In this document: in pieces, positions 40,630 to 51,244 of the stretch
Numbering within the stretch: position 1 is the stretch's first letter
How the letters are laid out: each line of letters begins with the position of its first letter
The notes under the pieces: model-generated
What the model saw: the letters and a program-made list of their open reading frames with translations, nothing else
What the model was told of the DNA's origin: nothing
The model's database searches: none
Translations under genes and position numbers: made by a program
Assembly: GCF_000350225.1 (NCBI RefSeq)
Contig: NW_005179176.1
Coordinates: 1 to 64,000 of the forward strand
From: Chondrus crispus
Taxonomy: Eukaryota > Rhodophyta > Florideophyceae > Gigartinales > Gigartinaceae
DNA: 64,000 nucleotides
Reading direction: 5' to 3'

Positions 40630-42345
40630 ATGTGCGTCGCCACTCCGCTGCTCCTCGCGCTCATGCTGCTCCTCCACTCGTCGCTCGCGCAGCATCTCGC
40701 GCTCTCATGCCGCGACCACCCGGCCTACCGGAAAGATTGGACCCCGCCACTCATCCGCGCTATAGAGCAGCTGGAGCGCCCGGCCATGCAGGAGAACATC
40801 CTCTACCACCCGCGTCACATGATGCACAATTACGCCCCTATCTCAGACCCCAACTCCACCATCTACTACAACTTGGACCTCTTCCGCTCTGGCGGCACGC
40901 GCGCTAAGGATCGCCTCGCCCGCTTGTACTTCCAGCGCCCGGCTCGCGCCTACCTCTTCCTCGGCGTCTCACCGGGCCTCTTTCATATCCACCATTCGCA
41001 GCGCCTCTCGCTCCCTAACTGGAGGGGACATGGCTGGGCCACGCTCGGCAGGCCGACTGACCTGTATCAGTTTGGCGTCTTCCAGAAGCTAGGTCGCACG
41101 CACATGCACCAGTACGTGTACGTCTTCTCGCGGCAGTCAGGCTCGGATAACTCCATCGTTATCCCGTCCGCATCATGGATACAGAAGCACATCAACGCCC
41201 GCTTCCGCGTCTTCCGCCACTTTCACGTCCGTGTTTCGGAGGCCAACGGCCGAGCTAGCCCCATGCCGGGGTACTTCCAAGGCTCCATGGTCGCGCCCAA
41301 CCAGCCGTGCCCGAGCGCGCTGCACGAGACGTGGCGCGCCAAGATGGACGATCCGCACGATCCCGACACACGCGGACACTACTTTCAGACGTGGCACCCC
41401 GCGTGGGACCCGTGCTTCTGGTGCGCGTACGGCCACGAGCACGGCAGCTCGCCGCACCACCTGATGCGATATACGCCCAAGTATGGGTACGCCGCATGGA
41501 AAAACGGCAAGGAGTCCGAGGACGACGCCGGGTTCAAGGGGTTTGTGTTCCGCGTGGGCGTATTCAACGTGTTCTACATGATGCACGCACAGGCGAGCAC
41601 GTTGCGCCGCGTCACCGAGGAGTACCATACGGTGCAGCTGGTGATCAAGCGGGCCGACACCGGCGCGTTGATGCTGGACATCACGCAGAAGGCGAGCTTC
41701 GGCTTCCTGACGGCGCGCGGGAAGCACGACGGCTTCGTGCCACTAACGGCGTACGACGCGCGCATGCAGGAATTGCAGAAGGCCAAGGATGTGCCGCGGC
41801 GCTTCCGCACCATCAACGTCGTCGACATGGGCCACCTGGACCGGCGGTTCCGCTACCAAAGCAACCCGATGCAGGGCGTGTACGAGCAGTGGATGACGAC
41901 GATCCAGTGCATGAAGCACACGGCGTTCGGGGGGTTCATCGTGGACCTCAAGGCGCCGGGCACGGGCATTGTGTCGGCTGCTCGGAGCGACGTGGCCGTG
42001 CGGCTCGGGCCCAACGGCGAGTGGGAGGGCAAGACGCGGTTCCTGCGCAACGTCGGGGCGGCGCGCAGCGTGCGGCTGAACGAGGGCACGTTCGGGGCGG
42101 AGTTCTGTAAGTTCTCCAACGCGCCCAATGCCTCCGTCGACGGGTACTTTTACACCAGCCCACGGGCAGACGTGCTGCTGGACCGTCCCGGCAAGGGCGC
42201 GATTCGGCAGTATGTCGACAAACGCTTCTTCATGCAGGTGCGCGGCAGCTACGAGCCCGCCGAGCTCGGGCTCGGCTTCCATACAGACGAGGCGCGCGGG
42301 TTCTTCGGGGACATCGGGTATGGCATTGACCCAGACAGAAACTGA
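40630..42345 (+). CDS. Secreted protein with a His-rich GHEHG motif, function unknown
   Basis: 571 residues in one exon with strong GC3 codon use, unlike its AT-rich surroundings. Residues 1-20 are a clear signal peptide (LLLALMLLLHSSLA), so the product should enter the secretory pathway. Two N-glycosylation sequons are visible (NST at 75, NAS at 500). The centre has a striking His/Cys/Trp cluster: C227 with LHETW, TWHPAWDP (254-261), C262 and C265, GHEHGS (268-273), PHH, plus HMHQY near 158-162. From memory, a similar CxxxxH...TWHP...C.FGHEHG pattern occurs in uncharacterised extracellular proteins of bacteria and fungi, and the clustered His could bind metal. There is no transposon-like domain. 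I take it for the one ordinary host gene here; the enzymatic role is unknown. Confidence 0.8.
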   Translation: MCVATPLLLALMLLLHSSLAQHLALSCRDHPAYRKDWTPPLIRAIEQLERPAMQENILYHPRHMMHNYAPISDPNSTIYYNLDLFRSGGTRAKDRLARLYFQRPARAYLFLGVSPGLFHIHHSQRLSLPNWRGHGWATLGRPTDLYQFGVFQKLGRTHMHQYVYVFSRQSGSDNSIVIPSASWIQKHINARFRVFRHFHVRVSEANGRASPMPGYFQGSMVAPNQPCPSALHETWRAKMDDPHDPDTRGHYFQTWHPAWDPCFWCAYGHEHGSSPHHLMRYTPKYGYAAWKNGKESEDDAGFKGFVFRVGVFNVFYMMHAQASTLRRVTEEYHTVQLVIKRADTGALMLDITQKASFGFLTARGKHDGFVPLTAYDARMQELQKAKDVPRRFRTINVVDMGHLDRRFRYQSNPMQGVYEQWMTTIQCMKHTAFGGFIVDLKAPGTGIVSAARSDVAVRLGPNGEWEGKTRFLRNVGAARSVRLNEGTFGAEFCKFSNAPNASVDGYFYTSPRADVLLDRPGKGAIRQYVDKRFFMQVRGSYEPAELGLGFHTDEARGFFGDIGYGIDPDRN

Positions 42346-43145
42346 TGCCTCGGCGCTGTAAAGAGTGGTGCAGGGATTAGACTTGACTTGTAAACTGAGG
42401 AATAATATTCCTCATACAGTCTCATACAGTATTATGTAAAAGGTGTAGCCGACATGCCGTATGGTAACTGAATACGTGTTTTTCGAAGCGGCGTGGGTGA
42501 AAGGGCGGGGGCGCCTAAGTTTGGTGACTAGCGAGACGAAGCGGGGTGCGGTGATGTGGCGGGGTTTGTAAACATGGAATCTGTGTTGCTTATAGATATG
42601 GGCGAATGAGGTCAGTTTGCGATGGACGTAATTTACTGTATGTTGGCAATGCCAACATACAGTAAATTACGTCCATCGCCATGCCAACTTGGCATGGCCT
42701 ACACCACCTCGTGCGCGTTTTCCCCTTCAATCCCGTGGCGCGTTCTCCTGCGAGACGTCGCGCGCAACGATGCTACATGTCCATCGGGCAAGAACGTGCT
42801 CTGTTAAGACCGGCCCTGAGTCTGTCTGGAAAGCGCGGAGTCCACAGTGCGGGAAACACGAATTCGTGGCAGCCACAATTGTGGCAGGTATTGCACCTGC
42901 ATGCTGGCGGAGACGGCGCCCTGATTTTTCAAGCTATTTTTTAAGCTATTTTTTGTCAGTGCTGCCCATCCGCACCAATCGAATGCAGCGATTGGGGCCT
43001 ACACTGTAATGCTTCCGGCTTTTGCAATGTCTGCCAGAGTCTTCCGTGACATCTTCCGTGACATGAAGCATTTGTCAAAACGGAGAGCGTTCCAACCAAT
43101 GGCCTCGCTCTCTGCCGCTGTATTCAGGTGCCGTTCGAGGAGGTC
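42346..43145. other. 3' flank of the secreted-protein gene
   Basis: No gene seen. It holds the perfect hairpin at 42619-42679 and short T-rich direct repeats (AAGCTATTTTTT, 42930-42955). Confidence 0.6.
42619..42679. repeat. Perfect 29-bp inverted repeat with 3-base loop
   Basis: The arm at 42619-42647 (starting GCGATGGACGTAATTTAC) is exactly reverse-complemented at 42651-42679, with loop AAT. It lies about 270 bp after the stop of the secreted-protein gene. It could be a snap-back remnant, a transcription end structure or a small-RNA precursor. Confidence 0.92.
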
Positions 43146-43440
43146 GTCGACATGAGGCTACTTTTCAACTTAATTTTCTACACTTGTGCTTGCTCAACAA
43201 TACGGGAAAAGATACGCTTCTTGTACGCTCCCCACCGCAGTCGACTTCTGCGTTGTGGATGGATGGAATTTTGGTGAGGTCTACACGCCTTTTCCAGCCA
43301 TTTCTAGAATGCCTACATAACAAGTCTTCTTGACCAACCTCAAAACGATACGTGTTGATATCTTCGAAACCGAAACGTTTGTAAAAAATGTCAACCGACT
43401 ATTGAAACGTTACGATTCTTAGTCTTTCTATAAGGTTGCC

Positions 43441-44150
43441 CGTAGAGTCACGAAAACGCGTGTTTTGGAGGCGAGTTTGCTCGGATTTTCTGAAAGCAAC
43501 ATTTTCAAACAACGCGTTTGCAAAACTCACAGCATACCGAAAACTGGGCGCATGTGGGTTTTCCACGAGTTTCACATCCGCCTGATCACAGCACTGCCGG
43601 ATCGACCCGTCTTGAAGGAAAACAAGCTGGGACTTCCGTTCTTTTCATCACCACAAACGAGTCTCAGACTACACGGGGCGTATCGATATGCCTCATGGAC
43701 GCCGCTATCGCTTCATCTGCAGAGTCCATCAATGGATCAAAGCGCGACGGGATCTGCCACAGATACCGCCGAAGCAACCGCGAAAGATCGACATGTAGAT
43801 GCTTCTAAAAAGAGTTCCTCTCCAAACGGCCCCCCTCATCCTGTCAAGAAGACGAAGCACATTGCCCTTTCGACTGAGAACCTTTCCATCCTTGTGGCGA
43901 GCTTCAATATTCGCTTCAGCGAGTATTCGCGCAGGTGAACGGGATCCGTCGGGCGGCACATCGATGTACCACACTTGCGCTTGTTGCGGGCAGGTACCTT
44001 GCTGGAGGTCAGTCCGCAAAACTTGTGATGGAAATTTTCAATCTCAGTTTTACTCTACGTCCAGAGAGTTTGTGGGCAAACGGAGAAAAGACAGCGTGTT
44101 ATTTTACGGAAATCCTTTATGTATTCATGTCAATAAACATACATACGTAA
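43441..44150. other. Sequence inserted in the left arm of the foldback element
   Basis: It is absent from the right arm. Its edges show similar AAGGTTG words (about 43432 and 44151), a possible target duplication. It has small open frames on both strands (43465-43938 plus, 43729-44019 minus) that I do not recognise. Confidence 0.45.
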
Positions 44151-44277
44151 AGGTTGTCCTTTGTCAACAACTGTTATCCTAACGTTTTGCAAGATTATAT
44201 TGCCGAGGGCATGTGCGTTAAAGAAATGGTGTCCAAAACTGACTTTATTAAGTTGCGATTAATATACTGTTTTTTGA

Positions 44278-44384
44278 AAAAAAGCTGGCCTCATGCAGTG
44301 TACAGCATGAGGCATATCGCAAGTCGTCTAGTGTCTAGACGACAAGCAATTTGACCTCATATGAGGCCAGCTTTTTTTGCAAAA
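44278..44384. repeat. Nested hairpin at the centre of the foldback element
   Basis: An outer stem AAAAAAAGCTGGCCTCAT pairs with ATGAGGCCAGCTTTTTTT (18 bp, perfect). Inside it lies GTCGTCTAG-TGT-CTAGACGAC. Confidence 0.88.
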
Positions 44385-44944
44385 ATATATAAATTAAATC
44401 GAAACTTCAAAACATTCAGTTTGGACACCATTTCTTTAACGTATACGCGCTCGGCAACAACATCTTGCAAAACATTGGGGTGGTGGTTGTCAATGCACAG
44501 AGAGACTAAGAATCTAATGAAGTATCAATGATGAGTTGACTTTTTAAACAGGCGTTTTGGTTTCGAAGATATCAACATAAAACGTTTTGAGGTTGGTTTT
44601 GGGCATTTTAAAAATGGCTGGAGAAGACGTGCAGATCTCACCAAACTCCACCCTTCCACAACGCAGAAGTCAACTGCCGTGTCGAGAGTATCTTTTTTCC
44701 ATCTTGTTGAGCTAGCACAAGTCGAGAAAAATAAGTTGAAAAGTGACCTCATATGAGGTCATTTGTCACCTAGACACTAGGCACTACAGTGCTGTAGGTA
44801 GAGGATCTTCGCTCTAAAGTTAGTGTCTATTGGACAATGCGCCTCATTTGAGGATTTCGCTGTCAGACCGCACATGACAGCCTGTCCCGAAAAAGATAGG
44901 TATTGTGTAAAACCCCGAAGAAGATCGAAAGAACGAAGAGAAAG

Positions 44945-44984
44945 TGTTGGGATATCTTTGAATAAAGGTCACCAGCTTCTCACA
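44945..44984 (+). mobile_element. 3' end of the 5' LTR of copia element I
   Basis: The sequence from TGTTGGGATATC to TTCTCACA contains AATAAA and ends directly at the primer-binding site GGTTATGGGC (44985-44994). As a TG...CA unit it is only 40 bp, so either the LTR is heavily deleted or its true start lies further left, next to the foldback element. Confidence 0.5.
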
Positions 44985-44994
44985 GGTTATGGGC
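44985..44994 (+). other. Primer-binding site of copia element I
   Basis: GGTTATGGGC, the same ten bases as in element T, complementary to an initiator tRNA-Met anticodon loop. Confidence 0.6.
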
Positions 44995-45204
44995 ATATCA
45001 CGCTAACCCACAATCTGCAACCACACACAACTCACCTCCATCACGCTAACCCCAAGCATAAGATCCCAACGGCTACAGAGGCGGCACTACATCTTTGACG
45101 AAGCCGAACTCACAGCTGAACTTCTCCGACTCGCACACCTTTCCGCTCACGACGATCAACATCCGTCAGACAAACAAGCAACAACTCACCGCAGTACATA
45201 CGTC

Positions 45205-45841
45205 ATGTCCCTCAACCCGAAAATCGGCATGCCTATCCTCGACCTGAGCAACTACGCTCCATGGCTCATGGTACTCAAGTCTGCAGCACAATACCGCAAG
45301 GTCTCTGACCACATCACGGGAAATCCACCAATTCTAGTCGACTCGGCCAAGACCGAATCACACAACACAAAAAGACCTCATCCACAAGATATTCGCGTCT
45401 ATTCCTGCCGATATTGCAAACCTTTTCATCACACCCTCACATGAACCAGCCCCCTTCGATCTGATCACCAAAATCACTGAACATCTCGACACCTCCAACG
45501 AAAACGACCACCAATATCCAAATACGGAAGCCGAATCTATCCACTTCCTTCCTGGTATGACGATCGATTAGTACGAAGCAAAGCATCAGCACGTTCGATC
45601 AAAGATGCTCGCGGCCAGCTACCCTGCTACCCTGAAATCGAAAACCTCCGTCGAGTTCATGATCGCAAGACTCAAGTCCAACCATGAAACGACCCACATA
45701 AGCCCACAGCTCCTCTTCAACCTACCCAAAGACATCAAGGCCTTTCAACACCAATTCAAAAGGGTCATTGCCTACTGTGAGCCTCAGGAACACACTTACA
45801 CGCCCCAAGAACTCATCGCTTCCTCACCCCCAGCATCATAG
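45205..45841 (+). pseudogene. gag: Gag remnants of copia element I
   Basis: The first piece has the copia Gag start (MSLNPKIGMPILDLSNYAPW, then SDHITGN). The second, in another frame, has MIARLKSNHETT and AFQHQFKRVIAYCE. Frameshifts and a stop separate them. Confidence 0.65.
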
Positions 45842-46215
45842 AGCCACAGAACATGCAAAGTAACTTCCCTCCTGAAGCAACTACTCAAGCGCCAGACCCG
45901 ATCTCCCGCCCCCTAGCGCCCCTGCCGCTAGACTCCTGTCCCTGCCAACTCCACATAGATTTAGGCATCATCAGATAACACCATACTGACATCCAATGCC
46001 GCGACCCCGACCACCTCAACAATAAGAAACGCAAGTACAGCAGAACCGCCGCACAATTCGTACAGGCCCCCGACTACGCCAAACTTGTCGCTCACTTTCA
46101 AAAGCAGCTCCACGTAGATCATAACTCCGCCGCCACGCTCGAAACAGACGACAATGGTACGTTCATCCTCGACTTCGCCGCCCAACCCACCCACGTCGCC
46201 ATCCCTCTCTCCCAG

Positions 46216-46830
46216 ATGACACTGCTTCATAGCCCCCTTCACACTGTGACAGCCACTAACGAACAAACACCCTTCACACACCACGGCACCATACAGGTCC
46301 AGACGAAGAGTAACCACCTCATGACTGTCCAGGTCGTCGCCAACACAAGCATCAAGAACAACCTCTTCTCTGCAAAAGACATCACGACACATGGACTCTT
46401 CCTATTCACACCTACACAAGCCCTCCTCGTCAAGCGCCACCATTCTCTCATACTCCTTGCATCCCGGAATCACCGTGCACAAGCTTACGTCACCAATCCA
46501 AGCGCCACCAGTAACAGACCACTCCCAACACCCGCTCAGGCGGCGCGCACCGTCCCCTACCCAAAGAGACCGACCGACGGTAAAGACCAAACCCACCGCC
46601 CAACGATCGACTGCTCCCCAACTTCCCTCCGAACCACGTCTCCCACTCGCCACCAGAACACCGCCACACCAACTCACCGTACACCCCAATGGTCCTACCC
46701 CCAGATCGCCGATTGCCAAAACATGTACGTTCTATGAATGGCATCTCCGCCTTAACCATGTCCCGATTACCACACTCAGCAAAATGACCAGAGACCGAAC
46801 CATCCCTGGTACACCCTGAGCGCTCACAAC
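46216..46830 (+). pseudogene. Protease and pre-integrase remnants of copia element I
   Basis: A protease C-terminal strand pattern (VQVVANTSIKNNLFSAKDI) resembles the copia LYVPxLxxNLxSV block. A pre-integrase zinc part follows after a frame change (EWHLRLNHVPITTLSKM). The Thr/Pro-rich linker is open in several frames. Confidence 0.6.
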
Positions 46831-47077
46831 CCACCCCAACTATCACATGCTGCGCCTGCGCTTATGACAAACAAAAATCCTTCCGTCACAAACCGAATCT
46901 AAAACAATATCCCGTCGGGAATTATATTAGCTCAGACACATGTGGCCCCATCCACACCACTTCCAACCACAGCCACAACCACTTCCTCACCTTTGCTGAT
47001 GCCCAAATTCGGGACCTTATCCTTTACTTCTTAAAGGACCGCAAGGAAGTCGGCCTCATTATACTCGCTCTCCTCGC

Positions 47078-47461
47078 GTGGCCAGTAACACAACGGCACC
47101 GACCACCTGCGGCATTCCGCTCCGACAGTACCAAACCAACGTACTTATGCCACTTTACAAGTCCTACAGTATTAATTTCAAAACTACAACCCCACACCAA
47201 CCCCAGGAAAACTCACGCGCAGAACGTATCAACCACGCCCTGATAGCTGCCGCACGAGCCAATCTGTCCCATGCCCAACTACCGGACACGTATTGGGAGG
47301 ACTTCAATTGCGGTGCAGCGTTTAAGTACAACATCATACGGCACATTGCACACGGCAGATCCCACAACGAAATCCGGCACATGCAGAACCCCTCGATGCC
47401 CCAAACATTGACCTTTGGACAGAAAGAAACAGCGTCCGTTCACCGCAAGAAAAAACTCTAG
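47078..47461 (+). pseudogene. pol: Integrase core remnant of copia element I
   Basis: INFKTTTPHQPQENSRAERI corresponds to the copia block TTPYTPQQNGxAER, with the catalytic E retained, followed by HALIAAARANLSHAQLPDTY. The earlier D residues are in a decayed upstream frame around 46930-47000. Confidence 0.75.
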
Positions 47462-47874
47462 CCTCGCGCCGACCCAGTCCGCAACATGAATGGACTCACC
47501 GACACCACCATCATGGTACTGAACCTCCGCTCCAATGCCTACCGCCACATGTGCACGGCAGACTTTAAGCCGTACGCTGGCACCTCCATCCCCGTCTATC
47601 AGCATGCACGAGCCCTTCAAACCCAAATCCCAACGCAGATACCCATCACTACCACGGACCCCGTCACTTAGATCATCTCAGACATATTCTGATGCCACGG
47701 CATGGGCCGAAGCCCACAATGACGAACTACACACCCTGGACCGCAACGTGACGATCCACTGGCTCTCCCCATACACTACCCCGCAACACTCAAACCCACA
47801 CCCTCTCAGAATGACAAATAGGTACAAATGGAACACTAACGGCACCGTCAAAAAAACGAAAACCCCACTGCACC

Positions 47875-48415
47875 GTGCCGGGCGACCTCATGACAGCAGG
47901 TACACACTATGAAATCCATACCAGCATCGCATACATGGCAGGGAGGACCACAGTACGATTGATATTCGCTATTGCCGCACATTGCGCATACCCCCCGGAA
48001 CAAGCCGACATCGAAGCCGCGTACCTCCACGAACAGAATGACAAAAACCACTCAGTCTTTTTGAAGCAACCCACCCGGGCCAACGGCAAGCGCAAGCACC
48101 CAGGCACGGTTGACCGCCTTCTTTGTAACCTTTATGGCACCCCCTGCCGCCCACATTTATCTCACAGGGCTGGTGGCGCACCTCAAAACCTACGGGTACA
48201 CACAGTGCCAAGCCGACCCCTGCCTCTTTACCACCCATACATCTGAAGGCATCATAGCCGTCACCGTCACCTTGGACTACTTTCTCAACATAGCGCCCCA
48301 CGGACATCTGGTCGACAGCTTGCACACAGTCCTCTTACAAAAGTTCAGGGTTGAACGACTGGGTCCTCCCACTCAATACTTCAACTGGAAAGTCTCTCGC
48401 ACTCACACCAGCTAA
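47875..48415 (+). pseudogene. pol: Reverse transcriptase remnant of copia element I
   Basis: TVRLIFAIAAHCAYPPEQAD with IEAAYLHEQND corresponds to the RT block with the first catalytic Asp (QMDVxTAFLNG). After frameshifts come NLYGTP, a segment YGYTQCQADPCLF and TLDYFLNIA in place of YVDDLL. The YxDD motif is lost, so it cannot be active. Confidence 0.75.
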
Positions 48416-48652
48416 ATACACCTGTCCCAGCCCCACGTATTTGCCCAAATCCTCGAAAAACTCCGACTCTCCAACTGCAATGCCAAACACACACCGTTTC
48501 CGGAAACCCCCAACGACGCAGACGCCAAGCAAGCCTCACTACTGGACGCTACGACAGCCCACACCTTCCGATAAACTACAGGAGACCTCCGGTACCTGCC
48601 CGATATCACGAGGCCCGACATTACGCACCCCACCAACCGACTAGCGGCCAGC

Positions 48653-49088
48653 ATGCACAGACCAACCCAACATCGCTGGGAGCAGTTAAACGTGCTCCTC
48701 AGATACCTCCAAGGCTCCCACCACGTCTACATACTGTACATGCGCACTGCTACCCCTTTTTCCCCTTCCCCAGTGAACCTCGCAAGCTTTAGCGACTCTG
48801 ATTGCACCAACACGACCAACCGCAAGTCCTACACAAGTGCACTGCATACTCTCGATCTCTCTCCTGTCAGTTGGACATCGACCAAGCAAAACGTAGCTGC
48901 GCTATGAACGTGTGAAGCTGAGTGGCTCACCGCCAAAACTACTTTCCAACAAGCCAATTGGCTCCGACGAATCCTTAACCACACTCCCTTCTCCGCAGCG
49001 CGACCGATGCGAATTCCATTCCACATTGGCAATAACGCAGCCATGTAAACCAGCAACAACAGCGCACCCACCAGACGCCGCAAACGTA
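48653..49088 (+). pseudogene. pol: RNase H end of copia element I, truncated
   Basis: ASFSDSDCTNTTNRKSYTSA and VSWTSTKQNVAAL match the copia RNase H motifs SDADWA and SWxSKKQ. After a stop, CEAEWLTAKTTFQQANWLRR continues it. The element breaks at about 49088 into the gag of element J; no 3' LTR remains. Confidence 0.75.
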
Positions 49089-50087
49089 TAGCCGGGAGCT
49101 CGACAAATTTGTCTGCGGGTTCCTTACACGGTACGTCCGATACGATAACAATTTCTTTAAAAGGTAGTTGGTCGGATTCAGCTCCTCCAACTCCTCCAAA
49201 CGCGGCCCGAGTCGCGTAGCGACGTCCTCTGGCTCAGCTTCCTTGTCTCTTTTTGAGGCGAACAAAGTGACCCCGCCTCTTGTGGAAGAAATTTCCTTGC
49301 TTTGCGAAATTCCGTTTCCTTCGTCCGAACGATGTTCGTAATCGCTTGAAAGGCTCGACGAATCGTCGTTGCTATATTCGGAGAGAACATTTGACTCTGA
49401 CAATGAGTCTCAGTCCTCCGGGCCGTCACTACAGTGACTCTTGCTCCTGCGTCGCCGGTTCTTCGTCGAACTCTTCGACTTGAAACTCTGCTGTCGAGCG
49501 GGCCTGTCCTTCTTCGATCGACGATCGCCTTCTCCACCCGAATGGAGCGGCTCTTGGTCCAGTTCCGAATGCGCTGAGCCGGCGGCCTGCTCAAGATTCT
49601 TGGGACGTTGCGCCGCGCTGTCGAACCTGTCATCGATGCTGGTTTTGAATTTCCGGCGGGACTCCAGAGCATGATTCGCATCGCGCCTTGCGTCCCTGGC
49701 AGAAAGTTGCAACGAAGCTAGGAAATCCGGCTCCAGGCCGTTGGTCGCGTCACCGTTCTCGTTCTCGACGAGAGCCACGCGAGCTCTCAGCTCTCCCAAC
49801 ACGGTGTGGAACTCGGATGTTTGTAACTCCAGTTGCTTCTGCACGAGGGCTAATTCAACCTCGAGATTTTTTTTCATCTCTTGGCGCATTTCGCTGCCCA
49901 TCTTCTGTAACCTGTTGTCCAGGTTATCCTTCTCGGCTTCAACCCCCGCCGGGGATTCTTGAACTTCTGGGTCTGTAGCCGTATTGGCTTGGCTTCGGGT
50001 GCGGGGTCCCCGCATGATCTTCAACGCCCGTGCCGACTCACTTCTGCTTGCCCCGGGACCGAAGTCCCCGGGTGCGCTTGTTGACAT
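49089..50087 (-). pseudogene. gag: Gag of element J (F family), with nonsense codon and truncated end
   Basis: It starts at ATG 50087 and follows the Gag of F through the N-terminus, the coiled region (MRQEMKKNLEVELALVQKQ) and the charged linker. An in-frame TGA at about 49407-49409 stands where F has Arg, probably a CGA-to-TGA change. The frame continues to the capsid start (NPTNYLLKKLLSYRTYR) and is cut at 49088 by the copia element I. Confidence 0.88.
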
Positions 50088-50229
50088 AGTTCGTCACAAT
50101 AAAACGAACTTAACGTAACAAAAAAGAACACAATTACCTCAATGCGTACACAAATTCTAGAGACCACTTTTGTAGTGTTATTCGAGGTCGGGTTTTCCGT
50201 AGACTAATTCTAGGTGGGGAGACCACGTA

Positions 50230-51244
50230 TGTAGTGCAATGCGCCTGTCCGGCAGATACCAAGGTCCCACGGTCCAACACAACAACAACTGCCGGATGCA
50301 CAACACTACGGAATGTGCGACTCTCCCTTCCCCCTTCAAACGGGCTTGTAGCTCGTGGTAGCTCAGATCGCTGATGGGGGGAGCAAAGAGAGAGGCCCGG
50401 CCGGGGATCGGTGTGGTACAGACTTGTGAAGACCTTTGCTCGGTGAGTGTGGGGGGCTTCTGGGTAGGTCCCTCGATCCGCTGGGTTGTAAGTGCAATGC
50501 TCGACGAGCGTCTTCAACACCTTATACACGCGAGATGGTCTTCGACGAGGGCGTCGCAACGCAGCCCGACGGGATAAGGTCACAGTAGCAGCGCTACACC
50601 AACGTGTCGCCCGATGGCAAAACACACCACCCCAACTAGGTCGCAACCGTAGCCGATGGCACCAACACTGACTTATACACACGATAAGCCCTTCGAGGGA
50701 GACATCGTCGCAACAGTCTCCGTCGGAAGTAGGACAAAATGGCAACGCTACACCAAAGTGTCGCCCGATGGCAAAAATACCAACACCGGTTCGGTCGCAC
50801 CCAATATCGATGGTACCAACACAAGATACGGGAAATAGAGGTCGAATTAGAAATAGAAAATGGAATGGAAAAGGTAAATGGATAAGGAAAAGGGACCCCC
50901 GAGCGCGAATGATAACTTAAGCTAGAGTACAAGGGAATGTCTTATATAAGACGGACTTCGACCAAGGTGTTATTCAACTCTGGCAACTCGGGTTACCTTT
51001 ACTGATTTGGTCGTCAATAAGCTAAGGTATATATCGCCTCGCCGGAGCCACTACAGTAGCTCCCGGCGCTAGATCCTAGATCTAATCTAAAGTTAGCCAA
51101 ATTAATGGTAACTAAATAACATAAAATAATTAAAAATTAAAACTGTCCAATTATTCACACGTGTGTCCCCCATCCCGGACTATTTTTCATATCCAATTAT
51201 TTCCTTTCGTTTCACCCCCTGTAGACCCCCCATATTGCACTACA
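50230..51244 (-). mobile_element. 5' LTR of element J
   Basis: On the minus strand it runs from TGTAGTGCAATATGGGG to GCGCATTGCACTACA, 1015 bp. The middle is shared with the F-family LTRs; the first 150 bp match element E. TACG and a primer-binding site close to that of F (TGGTCTCCCCACCTAGAA) follow. As in F, an extra LTR-end/PBS junction lies nearby (50161-50177). Confidence 0.88.

Larger units (their letters stand above)
43146..44760. mobile_element. Large foldback (long inverted-repeat) element
   Basis: The left arm (about 43146-43440, continuing at 44150-44240) matches the reverse complement of the right arm (about 44428-44760). Shared landmarks are TTTTCAACTTA, GACTTCTGCGTTGTGGA, CCAACCTCAAAACG, GATATCTTCGAAACC and AAAGAAATGGTGTCCAAA. 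The arms differ by perhaps a fifth of sites by eye. About 710 bp (43441-44150) interrupt the left arm with no counterpart on the right. The centre is a smaller hairpin (44278-44384). No transposase is visible. Confidence 0.8.

Noticed and set aside
41307-42110. 267-codon ORF inside the secreted-protein gene
   Set aside because: Shifted frame of a GC3-rich gene; Arg/Ala/Gly-rich composition is typical of a shadow.
45961-46392. 143-codon minus-strand ORF in copia element I
   Set aside because: Antisense shadow of the protease region.
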